Origin: Elusimicrobiota bacterium
GTDB taxonomy: Bacteria; Elusimicrobiota; Elusimicrobia; FEN-1173
DNA: 37,179 bases
Assembly: GCA_016715645.1 (NCBI GenBank)
Contig: JADJZR010000017.1
Location: forward strand, 1 to 37,179
Reading direction: 5' to 3'
Shown here in pieces: positions 6,454-12,368 of the stretch. Below the pieces are notes generated by a model. That model saw only the letters and a list, made by a program, of their open reading frames with translations, was not told the origin of the DNA and made no database searches. Within the stretch, counting starts at the first letter, position 1; every line of letters starts with the position of its first letter. The position numbers and the translations under genes were made by a program.

Positions 6454-6570
6454 TTAATGAATTATCCGTTTTGAATCTCGATCATTTCTGCGCCTTGCGG
6501 AGCGTCCCATATTCCGGCTTGCTTTCAAACTGATGGCGTTTAACCCTTTTTCGTAGTCGCTCACTTTCAT
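6454..6570 (-). CDS. Small basic protein (38 aa)
   Basis: Reads MKVSDYEKGLNAISLKAS then an Arg-rich tail (GRSARRRNDRDSKR). Its ATG overlaps the stop of the preceding 16-aa ORF (ATGA). Unknown function; the coupling supports translation. Confidence 0.45.
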   Translation of the reverse strand: MKVSDYEKGLNAISLKASRNMGRSARRRNDRDSKRIIH

Positions 6571-6617
6571 ACCGCTTCAATCTCGCTCATCTCGAATTCC
6601 CCTTTTTGCTTAGCCAT
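6567..6617 (-). CDS. 16-aa linking ORF
   Basis: Starts immediately after the stop of the Arg-Gly ORF (TAAATG) and ends in an ATGA overlap with the next ORF. Product MAKQKGEFEMSEIEAV. Probably a coupling peptide or the relic of a longer gene. Confidence 0.35.
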   Translation of the reverse strand: MAKQKGEFEMSEIEAV

Positions 6618-6848
6618 TTAATTACTCCGACCCCGACTCCGACCCCGACCGCGACTCCGACCGCAACCCCGACCCCGACCACGACCCCGACCGCGACCAC
6701 GACCCCGACCCCGACCACGACCACGACCCCGACCGCGACCGCGACCGCGACCCCGACCGCGACCCCGACCGCGACCCCGACCGCGACCCCGACCGCGACC
6801 GCGACCCCGACCACGACCACGACCCCGACCGCGACCAGAACCACGCAC
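6618..6848 (-). CDS. Arg-Gly repeat micro-protein (76 aa)
   Basis: Nearly the whole product is an RG dipeptide repeat (about 27 units), ending CGRSRGRGRSRGRSN. Such RG-rich segments are disordered and commonly bind RNA or nucleic acids. The DNA is a hexamer array whose variable base falls at the third position of Arg codons (CGC, CGG, CGT), while Gly is always GGT, so variation is silent only in this frame. GTG 6848 has CAAGG upstream, and the stop abuts the next ATG (TAAATG). Two other minus frames are also open: S-[R/G/W] starting at 6882, and V-[A/G/V]. Without the wobble argument the choice would be open. Confidence 0.5.
   Translation of the reverse strand: MRGSGRGRGRGRGRGRGRGRGRGRGRGRGRGRGRGRGRGRGRGRGRGRGRGRGRGRGRGRGCGRSRGRGRSRGRSN
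6628..6836 (+). repeat. Hexamer microsatellite (CCNCGA-type array)
   Basis: About 35 tandem six-base units of the form GACC[C/G/A]C on the plus strand, varying almost only at one base. Slippage can expand or contract such an array, and its length in the assembly may be unreliable. Confidence 0.95.
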
Positions 6849-6883
6849 TGATATAACCTTGACGTTTAATACATTGGTTCATA

Positions 6884-7231
6884 TTATTTAACCGTGCGCA
6901 AAAGTCCTCCCACACGTTCGGACATGTCAACGATGGCACCGCGACCAACGATGACAACGCCCGGAGGAAAAGGTTCAACCTCGTTGCCTGTTTCCCCCGC
7001 GACAAACTCGCTAAACCTCCCGGTGTCTGCGATCCATGCGGCAAATTCGATAGCAATCTCTTTATCTCCAACCCACACAAGCCGACCCGTAAAATAATGC
7101 GTAACGGTTCTAATGAAATAATCCTTACCAACAACCATGAATGGATTACTTTTATCTCCTTCCGGCAACACAAACGATTCAACATCTGATTTTTTAACGT
7201 AATCAACACCATCTATGTTTATTGTTTTCAT
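6884..7231 (-). CDS. Conserved phage/bacterial protein of unknown function (115 aa)
   Basis: Start at ATG 7231, which follows GGAGG; the upstream in-frame start is less likely. The core YFIRTVTHYFTGRLVWVGDKEIAIEFAAWIADTGRFSEF and the later NEVEPFPPGVVIVGRGAIVD are the recognisable signature of a widespread small protein family found in phages and prophages. Its role is unknown. The ATG overlaps the end of the 65-aa gene by four bases. Confidence 0.8.
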   Translation of the reverse strand: MKTINIDGVDYVKKSDVESFVLPEGDKSNPFMVVGKDYFIRTVTHYFTGRLVWVGDKEIAIEFAAWIADTGRFSEFVAGETGNEVEPFPPGVVIVGRGAIVDMSERVGGLLRTVK

Positions 7232-7425
7232 TCGACCACCTCCGGCTCCCAAAAGCTCGGGGAATACGCATATCTTGATTTTATTCCATCCGGCTTAACG
7301 TAAATTAATCCATTCCCACTCCCTTGAATTTCACCAGTTCTTCTGCATTTTCCTCCACCTAATTTTTCTTCTGCTAATTTAGTCCAAACAACTCTCATAC
7401 CTTTCCTGGCGTCCTCAAGTTTCAT
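7228..7425 (-). CDS. Hypothetical 65-aa protein
   Basis: ATG 7425 with GGAGGTGGTAG upstream. The sequence (MKLEDARKGMRVVWTKLAEE ... GNGLIYVKPDGIKSRYAYSP) looks like a small beta-barrel of KOW/SH3 type, with the pattern of a basic patch and YVKPDG turn, but I cannot assign it. Overlaps the next gene by four bases. Confidence 0.68.
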   Translation of the reverse strand: MKLEDARKGMRVVWTKLAEEKLGGGKCRRTGEIQGSGNGLIYVKPDGIKSRYAYSPSFWEPEVVE

Positions 7426-7437
7426 CTACCACCTCCT

Positions 7438-7542
7438 TCACGACGATTGGTTAAACCGATCAAAAATTTCCATTTCAGCGTCTATCTTTTCTTTGAACAT
7501 TTGGTCAAAATTTGGAATCCATTCATGGACGTGGTCGCTCAC
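7438..7542 (-). CDS. Hypothetical 34-aa protein
   Basis: GTG start overlaps the preceding stop (GTGA) and has GGTGGAGAA upstream. Product MSDHVHEWIPNFDQMFKEKI... is acidic and helical. Its 3' end contains the GGAGG of the following gene. Confidence 0.48.
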   Translation of the reverse strand: MSDHVHEWIPNFDQMFKEKIDAEMEIFDRFNQSS

Positions 7543-7781
7543 TTCTCCACCTTCCCGGCGCGGATCATGGCGTCGGCCATTGCGTAACACTCTACGGAAA
7601 GGCTGAGCCTGTCGAACGCAGGATGCTCAGTAGTCGATGGATTAGACAAATACCCCTTCAACGCCATTCCAGCAAACCACTCGCGCATCGACATACCTGA
7701 CTCGTATGTTTGATTCCAGCCCTTGCTAGTTTCTCCCTGCTCTGATGGAAACGCAGGCCCCCCGCTGTCAATCTCGCTCAT
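7539..7781 (-). CDS. GGPAFP-type conserved phage protein (80 aa)
   Basis: Contains SGGPAFPSEQ near the start, GMSMREWFAGMALKGYL in the middle and YAMADAMIRAGK at the end, the three marks of a small protein family very common in phages and prophages of Proteobacteria. Function unknown. ATG 7781 has AAAGGGGGAGAG upstream and lies inside the 3' end of the 54-aa gene. Confidence 0.82.
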   Translation of the reverse strand: MSEIDSGGPAFPSEQGETSKGWNQTYESGMSMREWFAGMALKGYLSNPSTTEHPAFDRLSLSVECYAMADAMIRAGKVEK

Positions 7782-7932
7782 TCTCTCCCCCTTTTTTACG
7801 TTCACTCACCATTTTGTTTGTCTCTTTCCATAACTCCGTAATTCGTTTTTGCATTTCAATAAGACACTTAGTAATCTCTGCCCGCTGTGCCTGCTTCTTC
7901 CCCATCCTGTCCGAGGGCCAGTGTTTTGTCAT
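7768..7932 (-). CDS. Hypothetical 54-aa coiled protein
   Basis: Starts directly at the stop of the previous ORF (TAAATG). Product MTKHWPSDRMGKKQAQRAE... is mostly one charged helix (ITKCLIEMQKRITELWKETN). Not recognised. Confidence 0.6.
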   Translation of the reverse strand: MTKHWPSDRMGKKQAQRAEITKCLIEMQKRITELWKETNKMVSERKKGGENERD

Positions 7933-8058
7933 TTAAAAGTCACCCTGATATGAGGCATCCGACCAATCCGAATCGTCCTCATTATTCCTCTCATGCAAAT
8001 CCAGTAAAACTGTTGTGACTGCGAAATGGTTCGTTGACCCATATTTTTTTTCAAACAT
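7933..8058 (-). CDS. Hypothetical acidic protein (41 aa, start uncertain)
   Basis: The frame ending at 7933 is open up to 8172, but its first 25 codons overlap the 61-aa gene. ATG 8058 (MFEKKYGSTNHF) removes most of the overlap but has no clear ribosome-binding site. The C-terminus is acidic (NNEDDSDWSDASYQGDF). Confidence 0.45.
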   Translation of the reverse strand: MFEKKYGSTNHFAVTTVLLDLHERNNEDDSDWSDASYQGDF

Positions 8059-8098
8059 TTGAGGTGGAGCCAGGGCGTGTAATACGCACGGTATCGCG

Positions 8099-8284
8099 CT
8101 AATTACAAAGAGCCCGATTGATCGCATCGGCCATGTCCCGCGCTTGTTCAAGAGTTTCGGCAACGTGGACAACGGTATTCACGACCCGAACGATGTTCCC
8201 ATGATACGACGCCGGGCCTGTCGTGATCCGGTAGAAAATGTCGTCAATGTTAATTGACTCTTTTCGTCGCTCGTTATTTTTCAT
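8099..8284 (-). CDS. Hypothetical 61-aa protein
   Basis: ATG 8284 with GGAGG six bases upstream is preferred to longer in-frame starts. The product MKNNERRKESINIDDIFYRI... VVHVAETLEQARDMADAINRAL looks like a small alpha/beta protein. No family recognised. Confidence 0.65.
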   Translation of the reverse strand: MKNNERRKESINIDDIFYRITTGPASYHGNIVRVVNTVVHVAETLEQARDMADAINRALCN

Positions 8285-8298
8285 TGCGTCCTCCATTA

Positions 8299-8514
8299 TC
8301 AGTGAAAAACCATCACCGTTTGACCCGTCGGCTCTGTGTAGTAGTTCTGTTTTGGCAATTCTTGAATCTCCCAATACGTTTCACCCTTGCGGCCCTCTTC
8401 GCGCACCTGGTGGCAGACGATTGTTTTGTTTTCCCCGGCCAGGTCACGCCTCAAATCAGTGAGCCTTTGGCGGTAGGATGCCCCAAGGTATGACTCCATG
8501 AGAGTCCGGAGCAT
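8299..8514 (-). CDS. Hypothetical 71-aa protein
   Basis: ATG 8514 follows CAGGTGG and the stop of the 102-aa gene by 18 bases. The first half is a basic helix (YRQRLTDLRRDLAGENKT), the second a polar strand region (ETYWEIQELPKQNYYTEPTG). Unassigned. Confidence 0.62.
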   Translation of the reverse strand: MLRTLMESYLGASYRQRLTDLRRDLAGENKTIVCHQVREEGRKGETYWEIQELPKQNYYTEPTGQTVMVFH

Positions 8515-8532
8515 AACCCGCCACCACCTGAA

Positions 8533-8841
8533 TCAAAAAGGCTTCGGAGGAGTTCGTCCTGTGTCATCCGAATTTGTCCCATGTTCTCCCCTAACCCATT
8601 GCGTTGACCCGTAATACTGGCCGGCAATGTGGCCGTCAATGGCATATACACGCGCCTTTGGTAGTTCAGCCGAAGCGACCCGGACGGACTCGTAAACTAT
8701 GAATGAGTCCCCCGGTTGTTTTTCGGCAAGCCTCACGGCCTCTGTAACCGCGCTTTCAATGTCTTTGTGAATCATCGTTGGCTTGTATCCTTTCGGGTTA
8801 AAAATAACCCAGTGCTTTTTATGATTTTCACCGTTTGGCAT
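8533..8841 (-). CDS. Hypothetical 102-aa protein
   Basis: ATG 8841 (MPNGENHKKHWVIFNPKGYK) with GGGAGTG upstream is chosen; the longer open frame back to 9045 overlaps the 145-aa gene. The middle (IESAVTEAVRLAEKQPGDSFIVYESVRVA) resembles a small alpha/beta fold seen in several phage early proteins. No catalytic residues stand out. Confidence 0.65.
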   Translation of the reverse strand: MPNGENHKKHWVIFNPKGYKPTMIHKDIESAVTEAVRLAEKQPGDSFIVYESVRVASAELPKARVYAIDGHIAGQYYGSTQWVRGEHGTNSDDTGRTPPKPF

Positions 8842-8843
8842 AA

Positions 8844-9281
8844 TCACTCCCGAAATCCTTGCTTTCCAAATACGCCGTCTTGTATTTTCTGCTTCGCTTT
8901 TCCGCCACCCATTGGAGTGTTTAGGTTTAAATGCCTGTCGTCTCGCACATTCCAATCGGCTTGGTGAAGGACGATAATGTCGGCGTTCTGCTGGCATTCG
9001 GTATCGGAACGGACATGAAACCCTTCCGCGTCTTTGAAACAACACCCGGCGTGGGATGTTTTGTATTCCGCCCGTGTTTTTTCGTATATGGCGATAATTT
9101 GAGATTCCTGTTTTGTGTGAAACTCCTCCGGAACGTCACCAATATCGTTTAGCCGAAACTTTTTCTTAATCATCCACGGTGTCGAAGGATAACCAACAGA
9201 AATTTCAAAATCATGCAAAACATTAACATGCGCTTCGTCCAACCTCGTTACCTGATACATCCTTGCCGTTATGTCTCTCAC
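8844..9281 (-). CDS. Hypothetical 145-aa protein
   Basis: The GTG at 9281 overlaps the stop of the replication gene (GTGA) and has GGGAGG upstream, so it is translationally coupled to it. Sequence MRDITARMYQVTRLDEAHVNV... has strand-rich N-terminal half and two adjacent Cys (AGCCFKD) near residue 80. Its position next to the replication gene suggests an early DNA role, but no domain is recognised. Confidence 0.65.
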   Translation of the reverse strand: MRDITARMYQVTRLDEAHVNVLHDFEISVGYPSTPWMIKKKFRLNDIGDVPEEFHTKQESQIIAIYEKTRAEYKTSHAGCCFKDAEGFHVRSDTECQQNADIIVLHQADWNVRDDRHLNLNTPMGGGKAKQKIQDGVFGKQGFRE

Positions 9282-10099
9282 TTGAACAACCTCCCGTTTT
9301 TCCAGTCTCCGGCATGCTTGACGATTGTTTCCGGCGTCCAGGAAAGCCCTTTTTTTTCAAGGGCCGAAGATACCTGGTCGATACAGTCCGCCACCACCAT
9401 CACATCCCCCCGACACAACCGCAACAAGTCGGCCGCCGGGCGCGAATACCGCCTAAAATAAACGGCGTCCCATTCCCTGTCTTCATCCGGAACGTTCATT
9501 ACAGCCTTAAACCCGGCAACGACCTTTTGGACGTCTGTTTTCGGTGGCCCATATGTCTTTTTGGGCGGCTCTGTGACGTTTTCTTTTTGATTTTTGTCGT
9601 CCTGTGGCTGGCCCGCCGGAGTTTTTTCCGGCGGTTTGCTTTCTTTTTCTTTTGAATCTTCTGGAAAGGATTGGAAAGGCAAGGAATGGGGTACACCACT
9701 GGTATTTTTTGGTATACCACTGGTATCGACGGTAGAACCTGATTTTCTTATGTTCTTCCACCGATTCTTTGCCACTTTTTTATTTCGGAGTTTTAGGGCG
9801 TGTATGTGACCCTGGTAGTCCACCCAATCGTGGACTTTCCAATCCGATTCTCCGATCTTGTCTATGAATCCAACCGCCGCCAATGCGTCTACGCATTGTC
9901 CCGGTTGTCCTCCCCATTGAACGATCCGCTCAACCGCCTGAGGCGAGTACCCGGACAGCTTCCCATCTACGCTGTGATATTTAGCCGTATAGGCCCACAG
10001 CCGCAGTGGAAACACCTCCGAGTCCCTTCCTATGAGGCCGACCAAACGGGCACATTTTGGATGGGCGAAGAAGTCTAGATCAAGATTAAGAAAAGCCAT
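9278..10099 (-). CDS. Replisome-organiser-like replication protein (273 aa)
   Basis: Probable phage replication initiator or helicase-loader type protein. The N-terminus MAFLNLDLDFFAHPKCARLVGLIG, followed by FPLRLWAYTAKYHSVDGKL..YSPQAVERIVQW, is the characteristic start of phage replisome-organiser proteins with a winged-helix DNA-binding domain (about 1-105). A long Pro/Lys/Gln linker follows (about 115-185), then a helical C-terminal domain (DVQKVVAGFKAVMN ... ETIVKHAGDWKNG) in the position of a DnaD-like or loader-binding domain. ATG 10099 fits the family start; the frame is open to TTG 10198. It lies behind its own promoter and attenuator-like leader (10204-10388). Confidence 0.75.
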   Translation of the reverse strand: MAFLNLDLDFFAHPKCARLVGLIGRDSEVFPLRLWAYTAKYHSVDGKLSGYSPQAVERIVQWGGQPGQCVDALAAVGFIDKIGESDWKVHDWVDYQGHIHALKLRNKKVAKNRWKNIRKSGSTVDTSGIPKNTSGVPHSLPFQSFPEDSKEKESKPPEKTPAGQPQDDKNQKENVTEPPKKTYGPPKTDVQKVVAGFKAVMNVPDEDREWDAVYFRRYSRPAADLLRLCRGDVMVVADCIDQVSSALEKKGLSWTPETIVKHAGDWKNGRLFK

Positions 10100-10203
10100 T
10101 TTGTTCGTGTTGTCCTTAAAATAAAAATCCCCACTCGGGAGTTCCGGGGCAATCTGAAATAATTCATTTCCTATTTTCTCCAATGGTTGGAGGATCAATC
10201 ATC

Positions 10204-10281
10204 AAAAAATAATGCCCATCCACAGAGGGCAATGGCCGTGAATTAGCCAAAGCTTTCGCCGCCAGACGTCTGTGAATGGGC
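10204..10281 (-). terminator. Intrinsic terminator inside the leader of the replication gene
   Basis: Minus-strand 13-bp stem GCCCATTCACAGA / TCTGTGGATGGGC (10281-10269 with 10226-10214, one G-T wobble), followed by ATTATTTTTTG. It sits about 75-150 bases after the promoter at 10388 and 105 bases before ATG 10099, so transcription must pass it to reach the gene. The 42-base loop can form further short stems. Confidence 0.75.
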
Positions 10282-10359
10282 AAAAAAATACCGCCCCTTG
10301 AATTATCTTGGGTCGGTTTCATATTCACATTTGCCCTGGCAGTGGCGTTTCATGTCCAT

Positions 10360-10388
10360 AATTTAAAATATATCAGTTGTTTTGTCAA
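10360..10388 (-). promoter_or_regulatory. Promoter of the replication gene leader
   Basis: Minus strand TTGACA (10388-10383), 17-bp spacer, TAAATT (10365-10360). Perfect -35 and moderate -10. It lies between the 67-aa gene and the terminator-containing leader. Confidence 0.6.
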
Positions 10389-10466
10389 GAACTTTTTTCT
10401 CGACGGTACCTAACAACGCGAATAAACAAAAGACAATAATTAATATAGCTTGCAGTGTGATCCATT

Positions 10467-10670
10467 CTATCTTGTCCTTGCCATTATCACGACCCGCTCA
10501 ATCCGTTCGATCGCTCCATTGCAAAGTATGTGAAGCCGCTTCTTGTCGTTCTGGCTCGCTGTCTTTTTAAACTCGGCCATACCTATCCTTATGTCGTTTA
10601 AAATGTCAATTGCGCGCATTAACAGAATTTCTTTGCAAGTGCAGATGTGGTGAGGGCCTTCGCACATCAT
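10467..10670 (-). CDS. Small Cys/His-containing protein (67 aa)
   Basis: Start at the double ATG 10670, overlapping the stop of the 30-aa ORF (ATGA) with AAAGGAG upstream; the longer frame to 10736 would run through that ORF. Product MMCEGPHHICTCKEILLMRAIDILNDI... carries CxxxxHHxCxC at its N-terminus and a charged helix after it. Unassigned; last gene before promoter 10388. Confidence 0.6.
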   Translation of the reverse strand: MMCEGPHHICTCKEILLMRAIDILNDIRIGMAEFKKTASQNDKKRLHILCNGAIERIERVVIMARTR

Positions 10671-10759
10671 TTTACTGCTCCTTTGTAAATAAAATAGGCC
10701 AACAACCATGGAGTTATGCATACGATCAACAACCAAACAGATGCTAGTATGTCAAGCAT
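10667..10759 (-). CDS. 30-aa membrane micro-protein
   Basis: AAGGGGGGCTTC precedes ATG 10759. The product MLDILASVWLLIVCITPWLL... is one membrane-spanning helix ending in a basic tail. It is coupled to the 67-aa gene. A role in membrane or lysis control is possible but not shown. Confidence 0.5.
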   Translation of the reverse strand: MLDILASVWLLIVCITPWLLAYFIYKGAVK

Positions 10760-10769
10760 GAAGCCCCCC

Positions 10770-10940
10770 TTATTTTTTTTCCATGCAAAATGCCATAGCC
10801 TTCGTATCTTTATTCTGTACAAAACCGTTAAAAACTTGTGCCGCTTTAGCGCAATTTTCCATCGTCGAGAACCCTTCAACTAACTTAAGAAAAGGTCCAT
10901 CACCTCCGTAAAGAACTATTACAAGGATGAACGTACTCAT
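10770..10940 (-). CDS. Small hydrophobic-start protein (56 aa)
   Basis: Product MSTFILVIVLYGGDGPFLK... FSTMENCAKAAQVFNGF... AMAFCMEKK. The short hydrophobic start, then xxGF-x(4)-C-x-A-A, then FCMEKK at the end is a pattern I know from many small phage and prophage proteins of unknown function, perhaps exported. It starts six bases after the RuvC-like gene stop. Confidence 0.6.
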   Translation of the reverse strand: MSTFILVIVLYGGDGPFLKLVEGFSTMENCAKAAQVFNGFVQNKDTKAMAFCMEKK

Positions 10941-10946
10941 ATAATA

Positions 10947-11423
10947 TTACTGTTTTCTGTTTTCATAATACCACCTCGCCAATAATAAAGATTCCGCCCT
11001 GTTGTGGTCTTTCTTTCGCGCCAATGGAGCGGTCGGAAAATAGGAAATTGCTAATGCCCTGGCTCTCTCTTTGTCGGAGCCAATTTTGAAATGTTTTTTC
11101 CAGACCATTGGAGAAACGTAAACAATCGGGACACAAAGAGCCGATAAAACTCCACGAACCACACCGAACGAATCTCCCATCGAAAACATGGACGAAACGC
11201 CTTGACCTGGCATGGCAGACGTCCGTTCGACAACGGCGATAGATGGAACTGGAATTGTTGCGAATATTTCACGCAGTCCGGAAGGATTAATTTCGTTTTT
11301 TACTTTCCTGGAACTGGACGCCGATTGACTAATTGGAATATCGACTACACTAAAATACGTTCCTTCCATTTCGTCAATGAATGAAACGGCCCCTGTTAGA
11401 CCGCAGTCCACGCCGATAATCAT
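10947..11423 (-). CDS. RuvC-like Holliday junction resolvase (158 aa)
   Basis: RNase H-fold nuclease expected to cut branched DNA formed during replication and packaging. Acidic residues sit where the family has them: D6 in IIGVDCGLTGA, E66 in IAVVERTSAMPGQG, and D139/E144 in KKDHNRAESLLLARW. The GQG-SMFSMGDSFGVVRG stretch matches the RuvC helix region. Length is usual for the phage form. ATG 11423 overlaps the stop of a 16-aa ORF (ATGA). It lies in the replication operon between the structured non-coding region and small ORFs. Confidence 0.88.
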   Translation of the reverse strand: MIIGVDCGLTGAVSFIDEMEGTYFSVVDIPISQSASSSRKVKNEINPSGLREIFATIPVPSIAVVERTSAMPGQGVSSMFSMGDSFGVVRGVLSALCVPIVYVSPMVWKKHFKIGSDKERARALAISYFPTAPLARKKDHNRAESLLLARWYYENRKQ

Positions 11424-11470
11424 GGATAATCCAGTCCTTTTTCAAAATAGCCTTTTTTAAAGTCCGTCAT
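11420..11470 (-). CDS. 16-aa leader peptide coupled to the RuvC-like gene
   Basis: AGGAGG precedes ATG 11470 by an ideal distance. The product MTDFKKGYFEKGLDYP ends in an ATGA overlap with the resolvase start. The strong ribosome-binding site belongs to this peptide, not to the resolvase, so resolvase translation probably depends on it. Confidence 0.55.
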   Translation of the reverse strand: MTDFKKGYFEKGLDYP

Positions 11471-11501
11471 ATATTACCTCCTAAAATCGGCGGGGTTTCG
11501 A

Positions 11502-11874
11502 TGTAGAGTCAAAATGCTACACCTACGCCCCGGAGTCAGGACCTCCGGCCACTCACGGATAATCCCAGAATAGTGCCCTGCTTCCAGCCGTCCACCGTAC
11601 GGTGTCAATCTCTGGTCGCTATCGCTCGGGCCAAGCGTTTGAACCCACCAACCTCGACAGGAGAGGAGGCGCGTCCGCCAAGGTCCAAATCGTGCCCGTT
11701 ACGCACGGGCGGGCGTTTGGTCCGAAACTACTCCGGCACCTGTTCGTTTCGGCGCGTGGCAATCCTCTGCAGAGAGTGCCGCCACTTCTCAAATCGTGCC
11801 CGTTTAACGTCCGGGCCAGACGTTTGACTGGCGTGGGGACTATGCCACTCGCGCATTGTCTATTTCCCACAGTC
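11502..11874 (-). ncRNA. Putative structured RNA (or origin) with three-copy stem/pseudoknot module
   Basis: This is the only large gene-free stretch inside the replication operon (11471-11885). It holds at least eight inverted repeats: 11502-11521, 11530-11548 (CCGGAG/CTCCGG, 7-nt loop), 11593-11604 (CACCGTACGGTG), 11722-11752 (CCGAAAC/GTTTCGG), 11756-11785 and 11826-11874. Three related modules, A 11605-11642, B 11685-11720 and C 11789-11827, share an outer stem, an inner hairpin with loop CGGGCCA or similar, and in B and C a GCCCG segment complementary to that loop. Stem sequences change in a compensated way between copies. The strand is inferred from the operon. A replication origin with iteron-like repeats is the main alternative; it matches no RNA family I can name. 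Confidence 0.5.
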
Positions 11875-11885
11875 AAAAACTATAT

Positions 11886-12368
11886 TTAGAACGGAATGTC
11901 CTCGTTCGCACTGCTCACTGGTGGTGCTTGTGGTATCGTGTAGTCAATCACATACTCGTTCACGTATTTTACTTTGGCAAACGTGCGCTTGACGGGCTTT
12001 CCAGTTTCCTTATCTTCCATTGTTACGTCCTCATTTATAACTTTACCAACTACCCGTCTGCCTATCCATTTGGTAGGATCAACCTGAACAGCCCCGTCGT
12101 TAGCTAATCCAATCGTTTTAAGAAACGCCTTGGCCATCCCTGCACCAGGAGATTCCTTGTCTTTAAAAAATACAACACAATGATTCTTTATGATTTTGCC
12201 AATGTAATCGCCGTCTACAATCTCGTAATCGACGACAACCATCGGGTCACCTTTTTTAGTTAATTTTTCAGTAGCCTTGACGATTGACAGATTATACGTC
12301 CCAGCGGGAACGGCCTTCGGTGAAAATTTATTGATTTCAACCCCTGTAAAATCCATGTCGAATGGCAT
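11886..12368 (-). CDS. Single-stranded DNA-binding-like protein (DUF669-type, 160 aa)
   Basis: Likely ssDNA-binding partner of the recombinase next to it. The N-terminus (DFTGVEINKFSPKAVPAGTYNLSIVKATEKLTKKGDPMVVVDYEIVDGDYIGK) is the pattern of the phage DUF669/SSB-like beta-barrel family: small-molecule-like strand set, then a glycine-rich turn. It ends in the acidic tip SSANEDIPF, which resembles the protein-interaction tail of bacterial SSB (DDDIPF). Its start overlaps the ATPase stop by one base. It is followed directly by the structured non-coding region. Confidence 0.78.
   Translation of the reverse strand: MPFDMDFTGVEINKFSPKAVPAGTYNLSIVKATEKLTKKGDPMVVVDYEIVDGDYIGKIIKNHCVVFFKDKESPGAGMAKAFLKTIGLANDGAVQVDPTKWIGRRVVGKVINEDVTMEDKETGKPVKRTFAKVKYVNEYVIDYTIPQAPPVSSANEDIPF

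Noticed and set aside
6628..6836. CRISPR-like array
   Set aside because: Units are six bases with no spacers; it is a simple-sequence array, not repeats with unique spacers.
6622..6882. Ser-Arg/Gly/Trp repeat protein starting at ATG 6882, and an open frame on the plus strand (Thr-Pro repeats)
   Set aside because: Array variation is non-silent in the Ser frame and the ribosome-binding site is poor; the Thr-Pro frame is on the opposite strand to all neighbours. The Arg-Gly frame explains the variation better.
11530..11548. Anticodon arm of a tRNA (CCT loop on the minus strand)
   Set aside because: Stem and 7-nt loop fit, but no D-arm, T-arm with TTC loop or acceptor stem can be drawn around it.
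11619..11876. 85-aa minus-strand ORF and two plus-strand ORFs in the operon gap
   Set aside because: No ribosome-binding sites, Cys/Arg-rich low-quality products, and the dense inverted repeats account for the sequence.
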